From NCBI GenBank assembly GCA_002472565.1, contig DKSK01000007.1:60039-124038 (forward strand): a stretch of DNA of 64,000 nt. Direction: 5' to 3'. How positions within the stretch are numbered: the first letter of the stretch is position 1; each line of letters opens with the position of its first letter. Source of the DNA: Bacteroidales bacterium UBA7258 (GTDB taxonomy: Bacteria > Bacteroidota > Bacteroidia > Bacteroidales > UBA932). Shown here one piece after another: positions 18,065 to 26,686 of the stretch. The position numbers and the translations under genes are program-made. The notes beneath the pieces are model-generated. The model was not told the DNA's origin. It did not search any database and was given only the letters and a program-made list of their open reading frames with translations.

Positions 18065-18646
18065 TTAGTCTGCGAGCATGAGTCCGTGACGGACCTTCTC
18101 GGCCACCTCTGCGCCCTTTAAAGCCTCAAGAATGGCAAGGCCGAAATCGATGGCACAGCCCGCTCCACGTCCGGTGATGAGATTGCCGTCTACGACCGCC
18201 GGAGCCTTGAGATAAATTGCGCCACGAGCTATCGGACCGTCTTCGAAGCCATCAAAGCAGGTGAACTTCTTCCCTGTTAGATCAGGCAGCTGTGAAACGA
18301 CGAGTCCTGGAGCCGCGCAAATGGCAGCTACAGTACCCCCCATGGCATAATGCAACTTCATGAAGTCTATAATTTCGCCTTTCTCCGCAAGCTTCTTGGT
18401 TCCTGGCATGCCGCCCGGGAAAATCATCACGTCCTCCGGATCCGCAACCTCAATGTCAACCTGAGCCTTGAATTCGCCATACGTCATATCCGCGACGAGG
18501 GGCACTCCATGAGAGCCGACCACGAACTTGTCAGCATGGATAGAAACAGTCTTAAGCTCAACCCCTCCTCTACGGAGAACATCAAGCGTCGCAATTGCTT
18601 CGGTCTCTTCGAAACCGTTAGCAAGGAAAATATATACGCCTTTCAT
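18065..18646 (-). CDS. DJ-1/PfpI family protein (YajL/ThiJ type)
   Basis: A 193-residue cytoplasmic protein of the DJ-1/PfpI superfamily. The conserved acidic residue lies in GFEETEAIATLDVLRRGG and the reactive cysteine is C110 in VAAICAAPGLV, the nucleophile elbow. Members act as chaperones, deglycase-like or oxidative-stress proteins; the exact activity is disputed for this branch. An FPGGMPGTKKL segment is typical. It is probably a single-gene unit, with tRNA-Gln directly upstream on the same strand (16 bases between gene start and tRNA end), so it may be read from the tRNA promoter at 18745-18752. Confidence 0.9.
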   Translation of the reverse strand: MKGVYIFLANGFEETEAIATLDVLRRGGVELKTVSIHADKFVVGSHGVPLVADMTYGEFKAQVDIEVADPEDVMIFPGGMPGTKKLAEKGEIIDFMKLHYAMGGTVAAICAAPGLVVSQLPDLTGKKFTCFDGFEDGPIARGAIYLKAPAVVDGNLITGRGAGCAIDFGLAILEALKGAEVAEKVRHGLMLAD

Positions 18647-18661
18647 GAAATCTGATTATTG

Positions 18662-18732
18662 TTGAGATATCAAGATTCGAACTTGAACTAGCGGAACCAA
18701 AATCCGATGTGCTACCATTACACCATACCTCA
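18662..18732 (-). tRNA. tRNA-Gln (TTG anticodon)
   Basis: On the minus strand the seven-base acceptor arm TGAGGTA pairs with TATCTCA (one G-T pair). The D-arm has TGGTGTAATGGTAGCA, the anticodon loop TTTTGGT gives TTG, and the T-arm has the GTTCGAATC core. CCA is not encoded and would be added after transcription. Confidence 0.93.
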
Positions 18733-18744
18733 ATTCCAATGTTA

Positions 18745-18752
18745 CAAATATA
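18745..18752 (-). promoter_or_regulatory. -7 box of the tRNA-Gln promoter
   Basis: TATATTTG on the minus strand matches TAnnTTTG and ends 12 bases before the mature tRNA. A clear -33 element was not found. Confidence 0.45.
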
Positions 18753-18857
18753 CAAAAATCTTGGGAATGCCCCATATTCTCACGAAATCTAACGGTCTCT
18801 GCGAGAGGCTGTGGCGAGGGGCCTGCGGTCGGCGTGAGCGTGGGAGCGATGATGATG

Positions 18858-20636
18858 CTACCTTACAAAGGTGAGGTATTTGCGGGTGACGCGGCCTCGG
18901 ACGGTTTGGCTTATGTACGGGAGAACGCTGAGGTCGAAGGTATCGAGAAGTTGTTTCTGAAGGTCGGGATTGCTGGTAACTGAGTCCATGTCGACGAGCA
19001 GAATGCTGACTCGGCGTGAGGATGTCCGGAGGGAGGCCTCTCGGAGGGAAGACTGTTTCAGCAGGCTGTCGATGCCAGCCATTTCAGCGGCGCAGTTAGG
19101 GCAGCTGTGGGTATAGAACATGATGTACGCAAGGCCGGGGCGGCGAAGGGAGAAGTGTCCGGTTTTGGAAGAGGAGGACCTGTTTGAGCGGGCGGTAATA
19201 AGGGTACCGGGAACCTTTATCCGCGGAAGATATGTTCCGAGGCCAGCCCGGCTGAGGAGGTCGTGTTCGAGTTCGGCGAGTCCTATGATCTTAAGGCTGT
19301 CGTCAGGCTGATTCCAGACATCCGGCCGGGAAAGAATCAGACTGTCAACGAGATAACTGAGACCCGCCTTATAGCCTTCGCCTGTTTTAGAGGAAAGGTA
19401 GTAGAGGAGATCTCCGGCTAGCTGCCGGCCTGAGCGGGGGTCTGTGGAGAGGGCGGACGCCGCTTTGTCGGCGACAAGGCGGACATCTTCTTCGGAGGGG
19501 GCTGGGACGGACAGATCGAAGTCAGATATTCGGTTGCGAGCACGGGGATTAGCGGCTTCGGAGTGACGGCCGGCTTTGGTTGTGCGGGAGGATTGAGACT
19601 CAGAGGTGTTCGGAACAGAGGCGGCGGAGGAAGAGAAGCCGGAGGCAGCGGCGGAAGAGGGGTCTGAGTCTGGAGTTTCCGGCATGGAGAGAAGGGTGAA
19701 AAGGGTGTCGAAAAGTCGCTCGGAGTCCTCGGAGCCATATTCTTGAGGGCTGAGGATGCGGTCAAGGAGGGTCCCGAGGGCCTCGGCGTCGAGTTTTCGT
19801 CCCACGATTATGCCGCCGGGATCAATCAGAAAGACGGATGGTGTCTGGAGTACGCCATATTTCATCTGAAAAGCAGAGTCCATGGAGGGGTCCCAGCAAT
19901 ACCAAATTCTTGAGGATGGAGCATCAAACTGGAGATACGTGGCTATGAAGCTTTCCATCATGGTCCTGTCGTCGCCTGTGCAGACGAGGAAGAGGTCAAT
20001 GGGATAGTTCTTCTCTTTCATGAGCTTCGTCAGGAGGAGGGACTGTATCTTGCAGTCTGCGCAGTCTGGGGCATAGAACCAGAGCACCGAGTACCTGGCG
20101 CCTGAAGCGTTTGAAGTGGAGGCGTCTGAAGCACTTGAGGATGAGGCAGGGGCATCTGATCTGGATTTGACTGATGACGGAAAGACGACGCTGGAACCGT
20201 CGAGTCCAAGGAGTTTTAGGCTCGGGGCAGGGAGGCCGATGAGGGACTGACGGTTGAAGTCGGCGAAGATCCTTGCGTTCATCAGGTCGAGGTCATTGTG
20301 GAATGAGACTTTTCCCGGAACGAACCAATTGTCAGTCAAATAGATAGACACCGCCTCATCGCCCATGAGCTTGGAGTCAATGTAGTGTGAATACAGCCAG
20401 ATGGCTACGGCCTGTCGGACAAGGGAGTCACTGCATGAGGAGATGAGGAAGTCGCATTCTCTCTGCTTCACAGAGACGGGCTCCGTTTCCATGGCGGCGG
20501 CATATTGGGAGAGTTTAGCGTAGAGGCCCTGGAAGTCAGCGGTGTCGCGGCTCTCCGAGGATGCAGAAAGGGAGCCTCCGAGGGATGAGAGCGCCGGCAA
20601 AAGGCTGAGAGCCAGAAGCAGAATCAGGCGTCTCAT
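18858..20636 (-). CDS. Exported protein with two thioredoxin-like domains
   Basis: A 592-residue protein with a signal peptide (LLLALSLLPALSSLGGSLSA). The first thioredoxin-like domain has the WFYAPDCADCKIQ motif, cysteines near residue 190, and a cis-proline region QTPSVFLIDPGG. A serine-rich linker (around 315-365, many SSAA and SES runs) leads to a helical part. A second thioredoxin fold then has FYTHSCPNCAAEM near residue 512. The N-terminal part resembles the DUF5106 domain of Bacteroidota thioredoxin family proteins. It probably acts in periplasmic disulfide reduction or cytochrome/cofactor maturation (inference). It overlaps coaD by four bases and is the last gene of the lon-ung-coaD operon. 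Serine-rich stretches are unusual compared with neighbours. Confidence 0.82.
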   Translation of the reverse strand: MRRLILLLALSLLPALSSLGGSLSASSESRDTADFQGLYAKLSQYAAAMETEPVSVKQRECDFLISSCSDSLVRQAVAIWLYSHYIDSKLMGDEAVSIYLTDNWFVPGKVSFHNDLDLMNARIFADFNRQSLIGLPAPSLKLLGLDGSSVVFPSSVKSRSDAPASSSSASDASTSNASGARYSVLWFYAPDCADCKIQSLLLTKLMKEKNYPIDLFLVCTGDDRTMMESFIATYLQFDAPSSRIWYCWDPSMDSAFQMKYGVLQTPSVFLIDPGGIIVGRKLDAEALGTLLDRILSPQEYGSEDSERLFDTLFTLLSMPETPDSDPSSAAASGFSSSAASVPNTSESQSSRTTKAGRHSEAANPRARNRISDFDLSVPAPSEEDVRLVADKAASALSTDPRSGRQLAGDLLYYLSSKTGEGYKAGLSYLVDSLILSRPDVWNQPDDSLKIIGLAELEHDLLSRAGLGTYLPRIKVPGTLITARSNRSSSSKTGHFSLRRPGLAYIMFYTHSCPNCAAEMAGIDSLLKQSSLREASLRTSSRRVSILLVDMDSVTSNPDLQKQLLDTFDLSVLPYISQTVRGRVTRKYLTFVR

Positions 20637-21112
20637 CGGCCGGCCTCCGGTGTCGGAAGCACAACTCCCTCCGGAAGGAATTGCGAAGTGTCCCCGCGAT
20701 GCTTCAGCAAGTCACGGACAGCAGACGAAGAAATATGGGCGAATTCCTGGGCTGTAGGAATGATTATGGTCTCGATGTCCGGAGCAAGACGGCGGTTCAT
20801 GTCCGCTATGGATCTTTCCGTCTCGAAATCAAGCATATTACGCACCCCGCGGATCATGTGCCTGATGCCGAGTTCACGACAAGTGTCTATGGTCAGATTG
20901 CTATACTTTATGACGCTGACTCCGTCCAGCCCCTTCACCGCCTGACGGATGATATCCATCCTCTGATCCATGGTGAAGAAGCCCTTCTTGTCCTGATTTA
21001 TGCCGACGGCCACTACGACTTCATCGAACATAGTAAGAGCCCTGTTGAGTATGTTCAGGTGACCTGCCGTAAAAGGGTCAAAGGAACCCGGAAATAATGC
21101 CTTTAGATTCAT
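20633..21112 (-). CDS. coaD: Phosphopantetheine adenylyltransferase
   Basis: Transfers adenylate from ATP to 4'-phosphopantetheine, the penultimate step of coenzyme A synthesis, in the cytoplasm. It has 159 residues, the normal length. The nucleotidyltransferase motif is GSFDPFTAGHLNIL, followed by the MIRGVRN segment and the C-terminal ISSSAVRDLL motif. The stop of ung lies four bases upstream and the downstream thioredoxin gene overlaps by four bases, so all are translated from one mRNA. Confidence 0.96.
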   Translation of the reverse strand: MNLKALFPGSFDPFTAGHLNILNRALTMFDEVVVAVGINQDKKGFFTMDQRMDIIRQAVKGLDGVSVIKYSNLTIDTCRELGIRHMIRGVRNMLDFETERSIADMNRRLAPDIETIIIPTAQEFAHISSSAVRDLLKHRGDTSQFLPEGVVLPTPEAGR

Positions 21113-21116
21113 GGTA

Positions 21117-21785
21117 TCATAGCCTCCAGTCGATTGGCGCCTGGCCCTCGGCCGAGAGAAGTTTGTTTGTCATGGAGAAATGCCTGCAGCCGAAGAAAGC
21201 CCCTCCCGCGAGCGGAGAAGGATGGGCGGCTTCAAGCACATAATGCCTCGAAGTGTCGATGAGAGAACGTTTGCTCCTGGCATAGTTGCCCCAGAGCAGA
21301 AAGACCAGTCCCCTGCGGTTGTCGGAGAGGTACTTGATCACGGCGTCCGTGAATGTCTGCCAGCCGATTTTGCTGTGGGAAGCAGCCTGTCCGGCTCTCA
21401 CCGTGAGTATGGAATTCAGCAGCAGCACACCCTGACGGGCCCAAGGAGTGAGGTCGGTCGCCCCTGACATCGTGATACCGAGATCATCATGAATCTCTTT
21501 GAAAATATTTTTCAGAGAAGGAGGAGCCGGCACCCCTTCAGGCACCGAAAAAGAAAGCCCCATCGCCTGGCCCTCGTTGTGGTAGGGATCCTGGCCAAGG
21601 AGAACGACCTTAACCCGCTCCACCGGAGTAAGATTGAAAGCGTTGAAAATCAGCCCTCCGCGAGGATAGACCTTCTCTCCGCGGGCCTTTTCTTCATGAA
21701 GAAAACGCACCAGCGCCTCGAAATAAGATTTCTCAAATTCGGGAGCGAGTGCGTTTTTCCAACTTTGTTCGATCTTTACTTCCAT
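21117..21785 (-). CDS. ung: Uracil-DNA glycosylase, family 1
   Basis: Removes uracil from DNA after cytosine deamination. At 222 residues it has the normal length. The water-activating loop is LLGQDPYHNEGQAMGLSFSV, the uracil-binding region is GVLLLNSILTVRAG, and the histidine loop is AAHPSPLAGG. The start at 21785 is in the same frame as lon and is separated from the lon stop only by 15 sense codons, which resemble the lon C-terminus (see the repeat at 21793-21879). Readthrough or translational coupling from lon is therefore possible. It sits between lon and coaD in one operon. Confidence 0.96.
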   Translation of the reverse strand: MEVKIEQSWKNALAPEFEKSYFEALVRFLHEEKARGEKVYPRGGLIFNAFNLTPVERVKVVLLGQDPYHNEGQAMGLSFSVPEGVPAPPSLKNIFKEIHDDLGITMSGATDLTPWARQGVLLLNSILTVRAGQAASHSKIGWQTFTDAVIKYLSDNRRGLVFLLWGNYARSKRSLIDTSRHYVLEAAHPSPLAGGAFFGCRHFSMTNKLLSAEGQAPIDWRL

Positions 21786-21792
21786 CTGGTCC

Positions 21793-21879
21793 GAAGAGAC
21801 ATACTTGATGACCTCTTCAATTGTCTTGGCTTACCGGTCGTCGAAGGCGTACTTGATGACATCTTCGATTGTCTTGACA
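21793..21879 (-). repeat. Degenerate tandem duplication spanning the lon stop and the lon-ung spacer
   Basis: Bases 21843-21879 (the end of lon) and 21793-21829 (after its stop) are near copies with a 50-base period. In translation, lon ends VKTIEDVIKYAFDDR, and the in-frame spacer reads AKTIEEVIKYVSSDQ and runs directly into the ung methionine. The spacer has no stop codon in this frame. Confidence 0.8.
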
Positions 21880-24263
21880 TAGACAAATGTAAGGCCTTTT
21901 ACGTAAATATCGTTAATGTCTTCGATATCTTTTCTATTATCTTCGGAAAGTACTATCACACTGACTCCAGCTCTCTTGGCGGCCAGAATCTTCTCCTTGA
22001 CACCTCCGACAGGAAGCACTCTGCCACGCAGAGTCATCTCTCCGGTCATCGCTATGGCATGGCGGACAGCCTTGCCGCGCAGGGCCGAGACCATGGACGT
22101 GACCATGGTTATGCCGGCCGAAGGGCCATCTTTCGGAACGGCTCCTTCAGGCACATGGATATGGATATCCTTGCCCTCAAATTCCTTATAGGTCATGCCG
22201 GCGAGCTCAGGATGAGCCTTGACGTACTGGTAGGCAATCGTGGCGGACTCCTTCATGACATCCCCGAGGTTGCCGGTCATGGTGAGCCCGTGCTTGCCTT
22301 CGCTCACCTGGCTCTCCACGAAGAGAATCTCCCCTCCGGCAGAAGTCCACGCCAGGCCGGTGACTACACCCGGAAGCTCATTGCCATCTATCTTGTCATG
22401 GAAATTGGTAGGCAGACCGAGATACTCTTTGAGGTGTTCGGGCTTGATGACGCTTGGATGGTCTTCACCGAGAGCTATCTTTTTGGCAGTCACGCGGCAG
22501 ATTTTCGCTATCTGCTTCTCAAGGCTGCGGACTCCTGACTCCTGAGTGTACTTGTCTATGATTTCGGCCATGGCGGCCTTGTCTATCCTGAGCTCGCGGC
22601 GCCCTATTCCATGGGCTTCGAGCTGCTTAGGGACAAGGAATTTCTTTCCGATTTCGGCCTTCTCTTCGGCAAGATAGCCTGTAACATTTATCAGCTCCAT
22701 CCTGTCGAGAAGGGCAGGCTGAATAGTAGAGATGTCGTTGGCCGTAGTTATAAAGAGGACATGCGAGAGGTCGTAGTCCTGATCAAGGTAATTGTCATGG
22801 AAAGTAGTATTCTGTTCAGGGTCAAGCACTTCCAGCAGAGCGGAGGAAGGGTCGCCCTTGTAGTCGCTTGCCAGTTTGTCAATCTCATCCAGAACCATGA
22901 CAGGGTTGGACGTGCCCGCGCGCTGGATTCCGCTCAGGATTCTGCCTGGCATGGCCCCGATGTAGGTACGCCTATGCCCCCTGATCTCGGCCTCATCATG
23001 CATGCCGCCGAGCGAGATACGGACATATTTTCTTCCGAGTGCCCTGGCGATTGATTTGCCGAGGCTGGTCTTGCCGACTCCCGGAGGGCCGTAGAGACAG
23101 AGGATAGGCGACTTGAGGTCTCCGCGGAGCTTGAGCACCGCAAGATATTCCACTATCCTTTCCTTAATTTTGTCAAGCCCGAAATGGTCTTCATCGAGGA
23201 CCTTCTTCGCATGGACGAGATCAAGGTTGTCCTTGCTTTTCTTGTTCCATGGGAGATCCAGCATGAAGTCCAGATAGTTATACTGGATGCTGTAGTCAGG
23301 GGTCGAAGGATTGTACTTGAGGAGTTTGTCCATCTCCTTGTCGAAGGCCTTCGCCATGTATTCCGGCCAATCCTTATTGTCGGCCCTCTTCCGCAATTCC
23401 GCCTCATCCTCATCCTCATCCATGCCGAGCTCCTCCTGGATGGTGTGGAGCTGATTATTGAGATAATACTCCCTCTGTTGCTGGTCGATTTCGCTCTTAA
23501 CCTTGCGGTTGATGTCCTGTTTGATTTCAAGGAGGCCGAGCTGAGTGTCAAGGACGTTGAGAAGCTTCATGGCACGGGTCTTCATGTCTTCATATGACAA
23601 AAGTCCCACCTTGTCAGAGAAGTTCTCGACCTCGACAGAAGTTGCTATGAAATTGACCAGGAACTGGAAGTCGTCTATGGCTTCAAGGGCAGTAATGGCC
23701 TCCTTAGGAGCATAGGCGGTCGACTTGAGAATGGATGAGGCCTTCTCCTTGAGGGAAGAGGCTATCATCTTGACGCTGAGGTCATTGTTGTCGGCAGGAT
23801 GGTCTTCAAGATATTTCACCTCGGCCTTGAGGTAAGGCTGGGTAGCGGTCAGCTTCTTGACTTCGATGCGCTTATAGCCCTGAAGTACGGCCGTTACAGA
23901 GCCGTCCGGCATCTCGAAGGTGCGGACGATCTTGGCGGCGGTTCCTATCTTGTTGAGATCCTTGGCCAGCGGGTCTTCTACCTTGACATCGTTCTGAGGC
24001 ACGGCTCCGATAAAGAGGTTGCCTTTCTGGGCATCGTTTATGAGCTTTACGGATTTTTCTCTGCCGATGGTGACCGGGTAGACCGCCTCCGGAAAGAGGA
24101 CGGCGTTCCTCAGTGCCAGGATAGGGAGCTCCTCAGGGAGGTCCGCATCGTCCAGTTTCACTTCACCATGCTCACCCGCCAAAACCGGAATGATGCTGAC
24201 TTCCGCACCTGCTGGCAGGAAGTCATGAATGTTCTTATCATTGTTGTCCATATATAGTTTCAT
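21831..24263 (-). CDS. lon: ATP-dependent protease La (Lon)
   Basis: A cytoplasmic AAA+ serine protease that degrades misfolded and regulatory proteins. It has 810 residues: an N-terminal substrate-binding domain (LPILALRNAVLFPEAVYPV), a coiled-coil region around QQQREYYLNNQLHTIQEELG, the Walker A motif LYGPPGVGKTSLGKSIA, and Walker B MVLDEIDKL. The C-terminal protease domain holds the catalytic serine in PKDGPSAGITM and lysine in GGVKEKILAAKRAG. Two in-frame starts, 24263 and 24251, are possible. It is the first gene of lon-ung-coaD-thioredoxin. The last 15 codons are duplicated just after the stop. Confidence 0.96.
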   Translation of the reverse strand: MKLYMDNNDKNIHDFLPAGAEVSIIPVLAGEHGEVKLDDADLPEELPILALRNAVLFPEAVYPVTIGREKSVKLINDAQKGNLFIGAVPQNDVKVEDPLAKDLNKIGTAAKIVRTFEMPDGSVTAVLQGYKRIEVKKLTATQPYLKAEVKYLEDHPADNNDLSVKMIASSLKEKASSILKSTAYAPKEAITALEAIDDFQFLVNFIATSVEVENFSDKVGLLSYEDMKTRAMKLLNVLDTQLGLLEIKQDINRKVKSEIDQQQREYYLNNQLHTIQEELGMDEDEDEAELRKRADNKDWPEYMAKAFDKEMDKLLKYNPSTPDYSIQYNYLDFMLDLPWNKKSKDNLDLVHAKKVLDEDHFGLDKIKERIVEYLAVLKLRGDLKSPILCLYGPPGVGKTSLGKSIARALGRKYVRISLGGMHDEAEIRGHRRTYIGAMPGRILSGIQRAGTSNPVMVLDEIDKLASDYKGDPSSALLEVLDPEQNTTFHDNYLDQDYDLSHVLFITTANDISTIQPALLDRMELINVTGYLAEEKAEIGKKFLVPKQLEAHGIGRRELRIDKAAMAEIIDKYTQESGVRSLEKQIAKICRVTAKKIALGEDHPSVIKPEHLKEYLGLPTNFHDKIDGNELPGVVTGLAWTSAGGEILFVESQVSEGKHGLTMTGNLGDVMKESATIAYQYVKAHPELAGMTYKEFEGKDIHIHVPEGAVPKDGPSAGITMVTSMVSALRGKAVRHAIAMTGEMTLRGRVLPVGGVKEKILAAKRAGVSVIVLSEDNRKDIEDINDIYVKGLTFVYVKTIEDVIKYAFDDR

Positions 24264-24454
24264 TATTTGCAGACAGGCCCGACTGCCATTTTGTCAAAAG
24301 GCGGGAATCCAATGTCCGCCAGGACATATGGTCAATCTCCGTGCCAGCAGACTGAGGAAACGGAGAAGGTCTTGGAAAGAAGCGCTTCGGGCAGCCTGAA
24401 AGGGAGAAAATCATGATGATAATGCCTCCAGAATAGCGTATTTAGGCGAAATAA

Positions 24455-24486
24455 ATTGGAAATGAAAAAAAAAGAGGATAACTTTG
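24455..24486 (+). promoter_or_regulatory. Promoter of the HU gene
   Basis: TTG at 24456-24458 and TAACTTTG at 24479-24486 are separated by 20 bases, matching the Bacteroides -33/-7 arrangement. The start codon follows about 68 bases later, so a leader of roughly 60 bases is expected. The rest of the 24264-24554 spacer shows only a small hairpin, ATGTCC/GGACAT at 24312-24327, on the lon side. Confidence 0.6.
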
Positions 24487-24554
24487 TATCTCAAATAGTA
24501 CCGCAAAGGCACTCAGTTTAGGCACTTTATTAATTAAAATACGTTAGGGATACT

Positions 24555-24821
24555 ATGACAAAGGCAGAAATTGTAAATGCCATTGCAAAAAACATTGGCA
24601 AAGAGAAAATTGAAGTTCAAGCAATCGTTGAGGAATTCATGAGCGTCGTGAGGGATTCCCTCAAGGCTGGTGATCCGGTTTATCTCCGCGGCTTCGGCAG
24701 CTTCATCATCAAGCACAGAGCTGAGAAGGCTGCAAGAAACATCACGAAGAACACCACACTCGTGATCCCGGCTCATGACGTACCGGCTTTCAAGCCAGCG
24801 AAGTCCTTCCTCAAGAAGTAG
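24555..24821 (+). CDS. hup: HU/IHF-family DNA-binding protein
   Basis: An 88-residue nucleoid protein that bends DNA as a dimer. The N-terminal helices MTKAEIVNAIAKNIGKEKIEV, the core VYLRGFGSFIIKHRAEKAARN, and a lysine-rich C-terminus (VPAFKPAKSFLKK) identify HU. The arm proline motif is present in the IPAHDVPAFKP segment. It has its own promoter and is followed 31 bases later by a tiny basic protein gene and then RNase G, an order I recall from other Bacteroidota. Confidence 0.94.
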   Translation: MTKAEIVNAIAKNIGKEKIEVQAIVEEFMSVVRDSLKAGDPVYLRGFGSFIIKHRAEKAARNITKNTTLVIPAHDVPAFKPAKSFLKK

Positions 24822-24852
24822 CTGAAGAAATAAATTTTAACCATTTATCATT

Positions 24853-24942
24853 ATGCCAAACGGAAGGAAAAGAAAGAAGCATAAGATGGCGACGCACAAG
24901 CGTAAAAAGCGCTTGCGCCTCAACAGACACAAGAAGAAGTAA
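24853..24942 (+). CDS. 29-residue highly basic protein, probable ribosome-associated protein
   Basis: An ATG at 24853 opens a 29-codon frame reading MPNGRKRKKHKMATHKRKKR then LRLNRHKKK, with more than half the residues Lys, Arg or His. Very similar tiny proteins occur in other Bacteroidota between HU and the RNase G gene, and are often unannotated because of their length. The composition is like that of small ribosomal proteins, and it may be one specific to this phylum (inference). It lies 31 bases after HU and is followed by a hairpin terminator, so it shares the HU mRNA. Confidence 0.75.
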   Translation: MPNGRKRKKHKMATHKRKKRLRLNRHKKK

Positions 24943-24976
24943 TCCTCTTTGTCTGCCATCTTAGCAAAGCTAGGAG

Positions 24977-25016
24977 AAAGAGGTTAGCCGAGGGATTCGG
25001 AAACCTCTTTTTTGTT
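24977..25016 (+). terminator. Hairpin terminator after the small basic protein gene
   Basis: AAAGAGGTT (24977-24985) pairs with AACCTCTTT (25002-25010) and runs into TTTTTTG. It would end or attenuate the HU transcript just before the RNase G gene, whose start is 26 bases further. Confidence 0.65.
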
Positions 25017-25041
25017 ATCTACCACAAACGGAAAATCCATA

Positions 25042-26619
25042 ATGGACGTCGAAAAGGAATCAGAAAAAGACCTTATCATTGACGCTGAAGAGTCCGAGGT
25101 CCACATAGCCCTGCTGGAAAACCACAGGCTGGTGGAACTCAACAAAGAGACAAGTGCAGGCCGTGAATTCACTATCGGGGACGTGTACCTCGGCAAGGTG
25201 AAGAAGGTCATGCCGGCGCTCAACGCGGCCTTCGTGGACATCGGAGACGAGAAAGAGGCCTTCATCCATTATCTGGACCTCGGGTTGTATTTCAACGCAT
25301 TTGACGAGTTCGTCCGCAAGATCAACCCGAACACGGATTTCGCCCAACTCTACGCTTCAATCAAGCTCGGCCCCGCCCTCGAGAAGGAGGGCCGGATTGA
25401 GAAAGTGCTGAAGGTCGGGCAGATGATTCCCGTTCAGATAGTGAAGGAGCCTATTTCCACGAAGGGTTCCAGGCTGACGGCGGAGATTTCGCTTGCGGGA
25501 CGCAATATCGTATTGCTCCCTTTCGCAGAAAAGGTGAGCATATCCCAGAAGATCTCTTCCAAAGAAGAGAAAAGAAGGCTGGAAGCCCTGGTCAGGAGCA
25601 TTCTTCCTGCAAATTACGGAGCTATTATCCGCACTGCCGCAGAAGGCAAGAACGCCGCGGTGCTGGTGGCGGAGCTCAGGTCCCTGATTGAAAAATGGGA
25701 AGGTTCATGGAAGAAGCTGGCCCAGTCCAAAAACGTACAGCTGCTGTTCACCGAATACAGCAAGACGACGACCATCCTCCGCGACCTGCTCAATGACTCC
25801 TTCGCTCACATCATCGTGAACAGCGAGAGTGCGTATGATGAGGTCAAACGCTATGTGTCGATAATTTCGCCGGAACTCTCAAATATCGTTGAACTCTACA
25901 AGGGCAAGGACCCAATCTTCGACCATTTCGAGATCACAAGGCAGATCAAGAGTTCCTTCGGAAAAGTCGTTCCAATGAAGCAGGGCTCCTACCTCGTCAT
26001 CGAGACTACGGAGGCCCTCAACGTGGTCGACGTGAACAGCGGAACAAGGTCGAAGACCAATGATCAGGAAGAGAACACCTTCGAGGTCAACAAGTATGCG
26101 GCGGAAGAAATCGCCAGGCAGCTGAGGCTCAGGGACATGGGAGGCATCGTAATCGTGGACTTCATAGATATGGAGTCAGCCGATCACCGCAGCGCCCTCT
26201 TCAAGTACATGACTGACCTGATGGCGGGCGACCGCGCCAAACACAATGTCCTGCCGCTCACGAAGTTCGGGCTCATGCAGATTACTCGTCAGAGGATACG
26301 TCCCGTGACCCAGATTGACACCACGGAGGTCTGCCCAGTCTGCCACGGCACGGGAAGAATAACTTCGAGTCTGGTCATCGATGAGCAGATTGAAAGAAGG
26401 CTTTCCTACTACGCCGCCGACAAAAACATCAAGAACCTTGAACTCAAGGTGAGCCCGATATTGGGCGCCTACCTCACAAGGAAGAAAGGCTTCATGGGAT
26501 CAAGCTTCATCACAAAGTGGATGAAGAAATATTCATGCAAAATAAAGCTGACGGAAGTCAGTTCATTCAGCGTCCTGCAGAACGAATTTTACGATTCAGC
26601 CGGCAATAAGCTCGATTGA
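25042..26619 (+). CDS. rng: Ribonuclease G/E family endoribonuclease
   Basis: A 525-residue endonuclease for rRNA maturation and mRNA turnover. The ATG at 25042 is chosen over 25012 because the shorter product begins MDVEKESEKDLIIDAEESEV, like other RNase G proteins. An S1 domain follows (FTIGDVYLGKVKKVMPALNA, then AAFVDIGDEKEAFIH). The catalytic aspartates are in LNVVDVNSGTRS and GIVIVDFIDM. The Zn-link is CPVCHGTGR. The length fits RNase G rather than the longer RNase E with a degradosome scaffold. Transcription may come by readthrough of the weak terminator upstream. Confidence 0.93.
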   Translation: MDVEKESEKDLIIDAEESEVHIALLENHRLVELNKETSAGREFTIGDVYLGKVKKVMPALNAAFVDIGDEKEAFIHYLDLGLYFNAFDEFVRKINPNTDFAQLYASIKLGPALEKEGRIEKVLKVGQMIPVQIVKEPISTKGSRLTAEISLAGRNIVLLPFAEKVSISQKISSKEEKRRLEALVRSILPANYGAIIRTAAEGKNAAVLVAELRSLIEKWEGSWKKLAQSKNVQLLFTEYSKTTTILRDLLNDSFAHIIVNSESAYDEVKRYVSIISPELSNIVELYKGKDPIFDHFEITRQIKSSFGKVVPMKQGSYLVIETTEALNVVDVNSGTRSKTNDQEENTFEVNKYAAEEIARQLRLRDMGGIVIVDFIDMESADHRSALFKYMTDLMAGDRAKHNVLPLTKFGLMQITRQRIRPVTQIDTTEVCPVCHGTGRITSSLVIDEQIERRLSYYAADKNIKNLELKVSPILGAYLTRKKGFMGSSFITKWMKKYSCKIKLTEVSSFSVLQNEFYDSAGNKLD

Positions 26620-26643
26620 GAGCCTTGCCATGACACTCTAAGG

Positions 26644-26676
26644 AAAAGCCGGTCCTCAGCTGGGCCGGCTTTTTTA
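26644..26676 (+). terminator. Hairpin terminator after RNase G
   Basis: AAAAGCCGGTCC (26644-26655) pairs with GGGCCGGCTTTT (26662-26673; one G-T pair) and continues in T. It lies between convergent genes and may serve both directions because the left arm begins with AAAA. Confidence 0.8.
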
Positions 26677-26686
26677 CATACGGCGC

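Noticed and set aside
24312..24327. Small hairpin upstream of lon as a heat-shock operator
   Set aside because: Only six base pairs and no match to the CIRCE-type repeat, so no regulatory claim is made.
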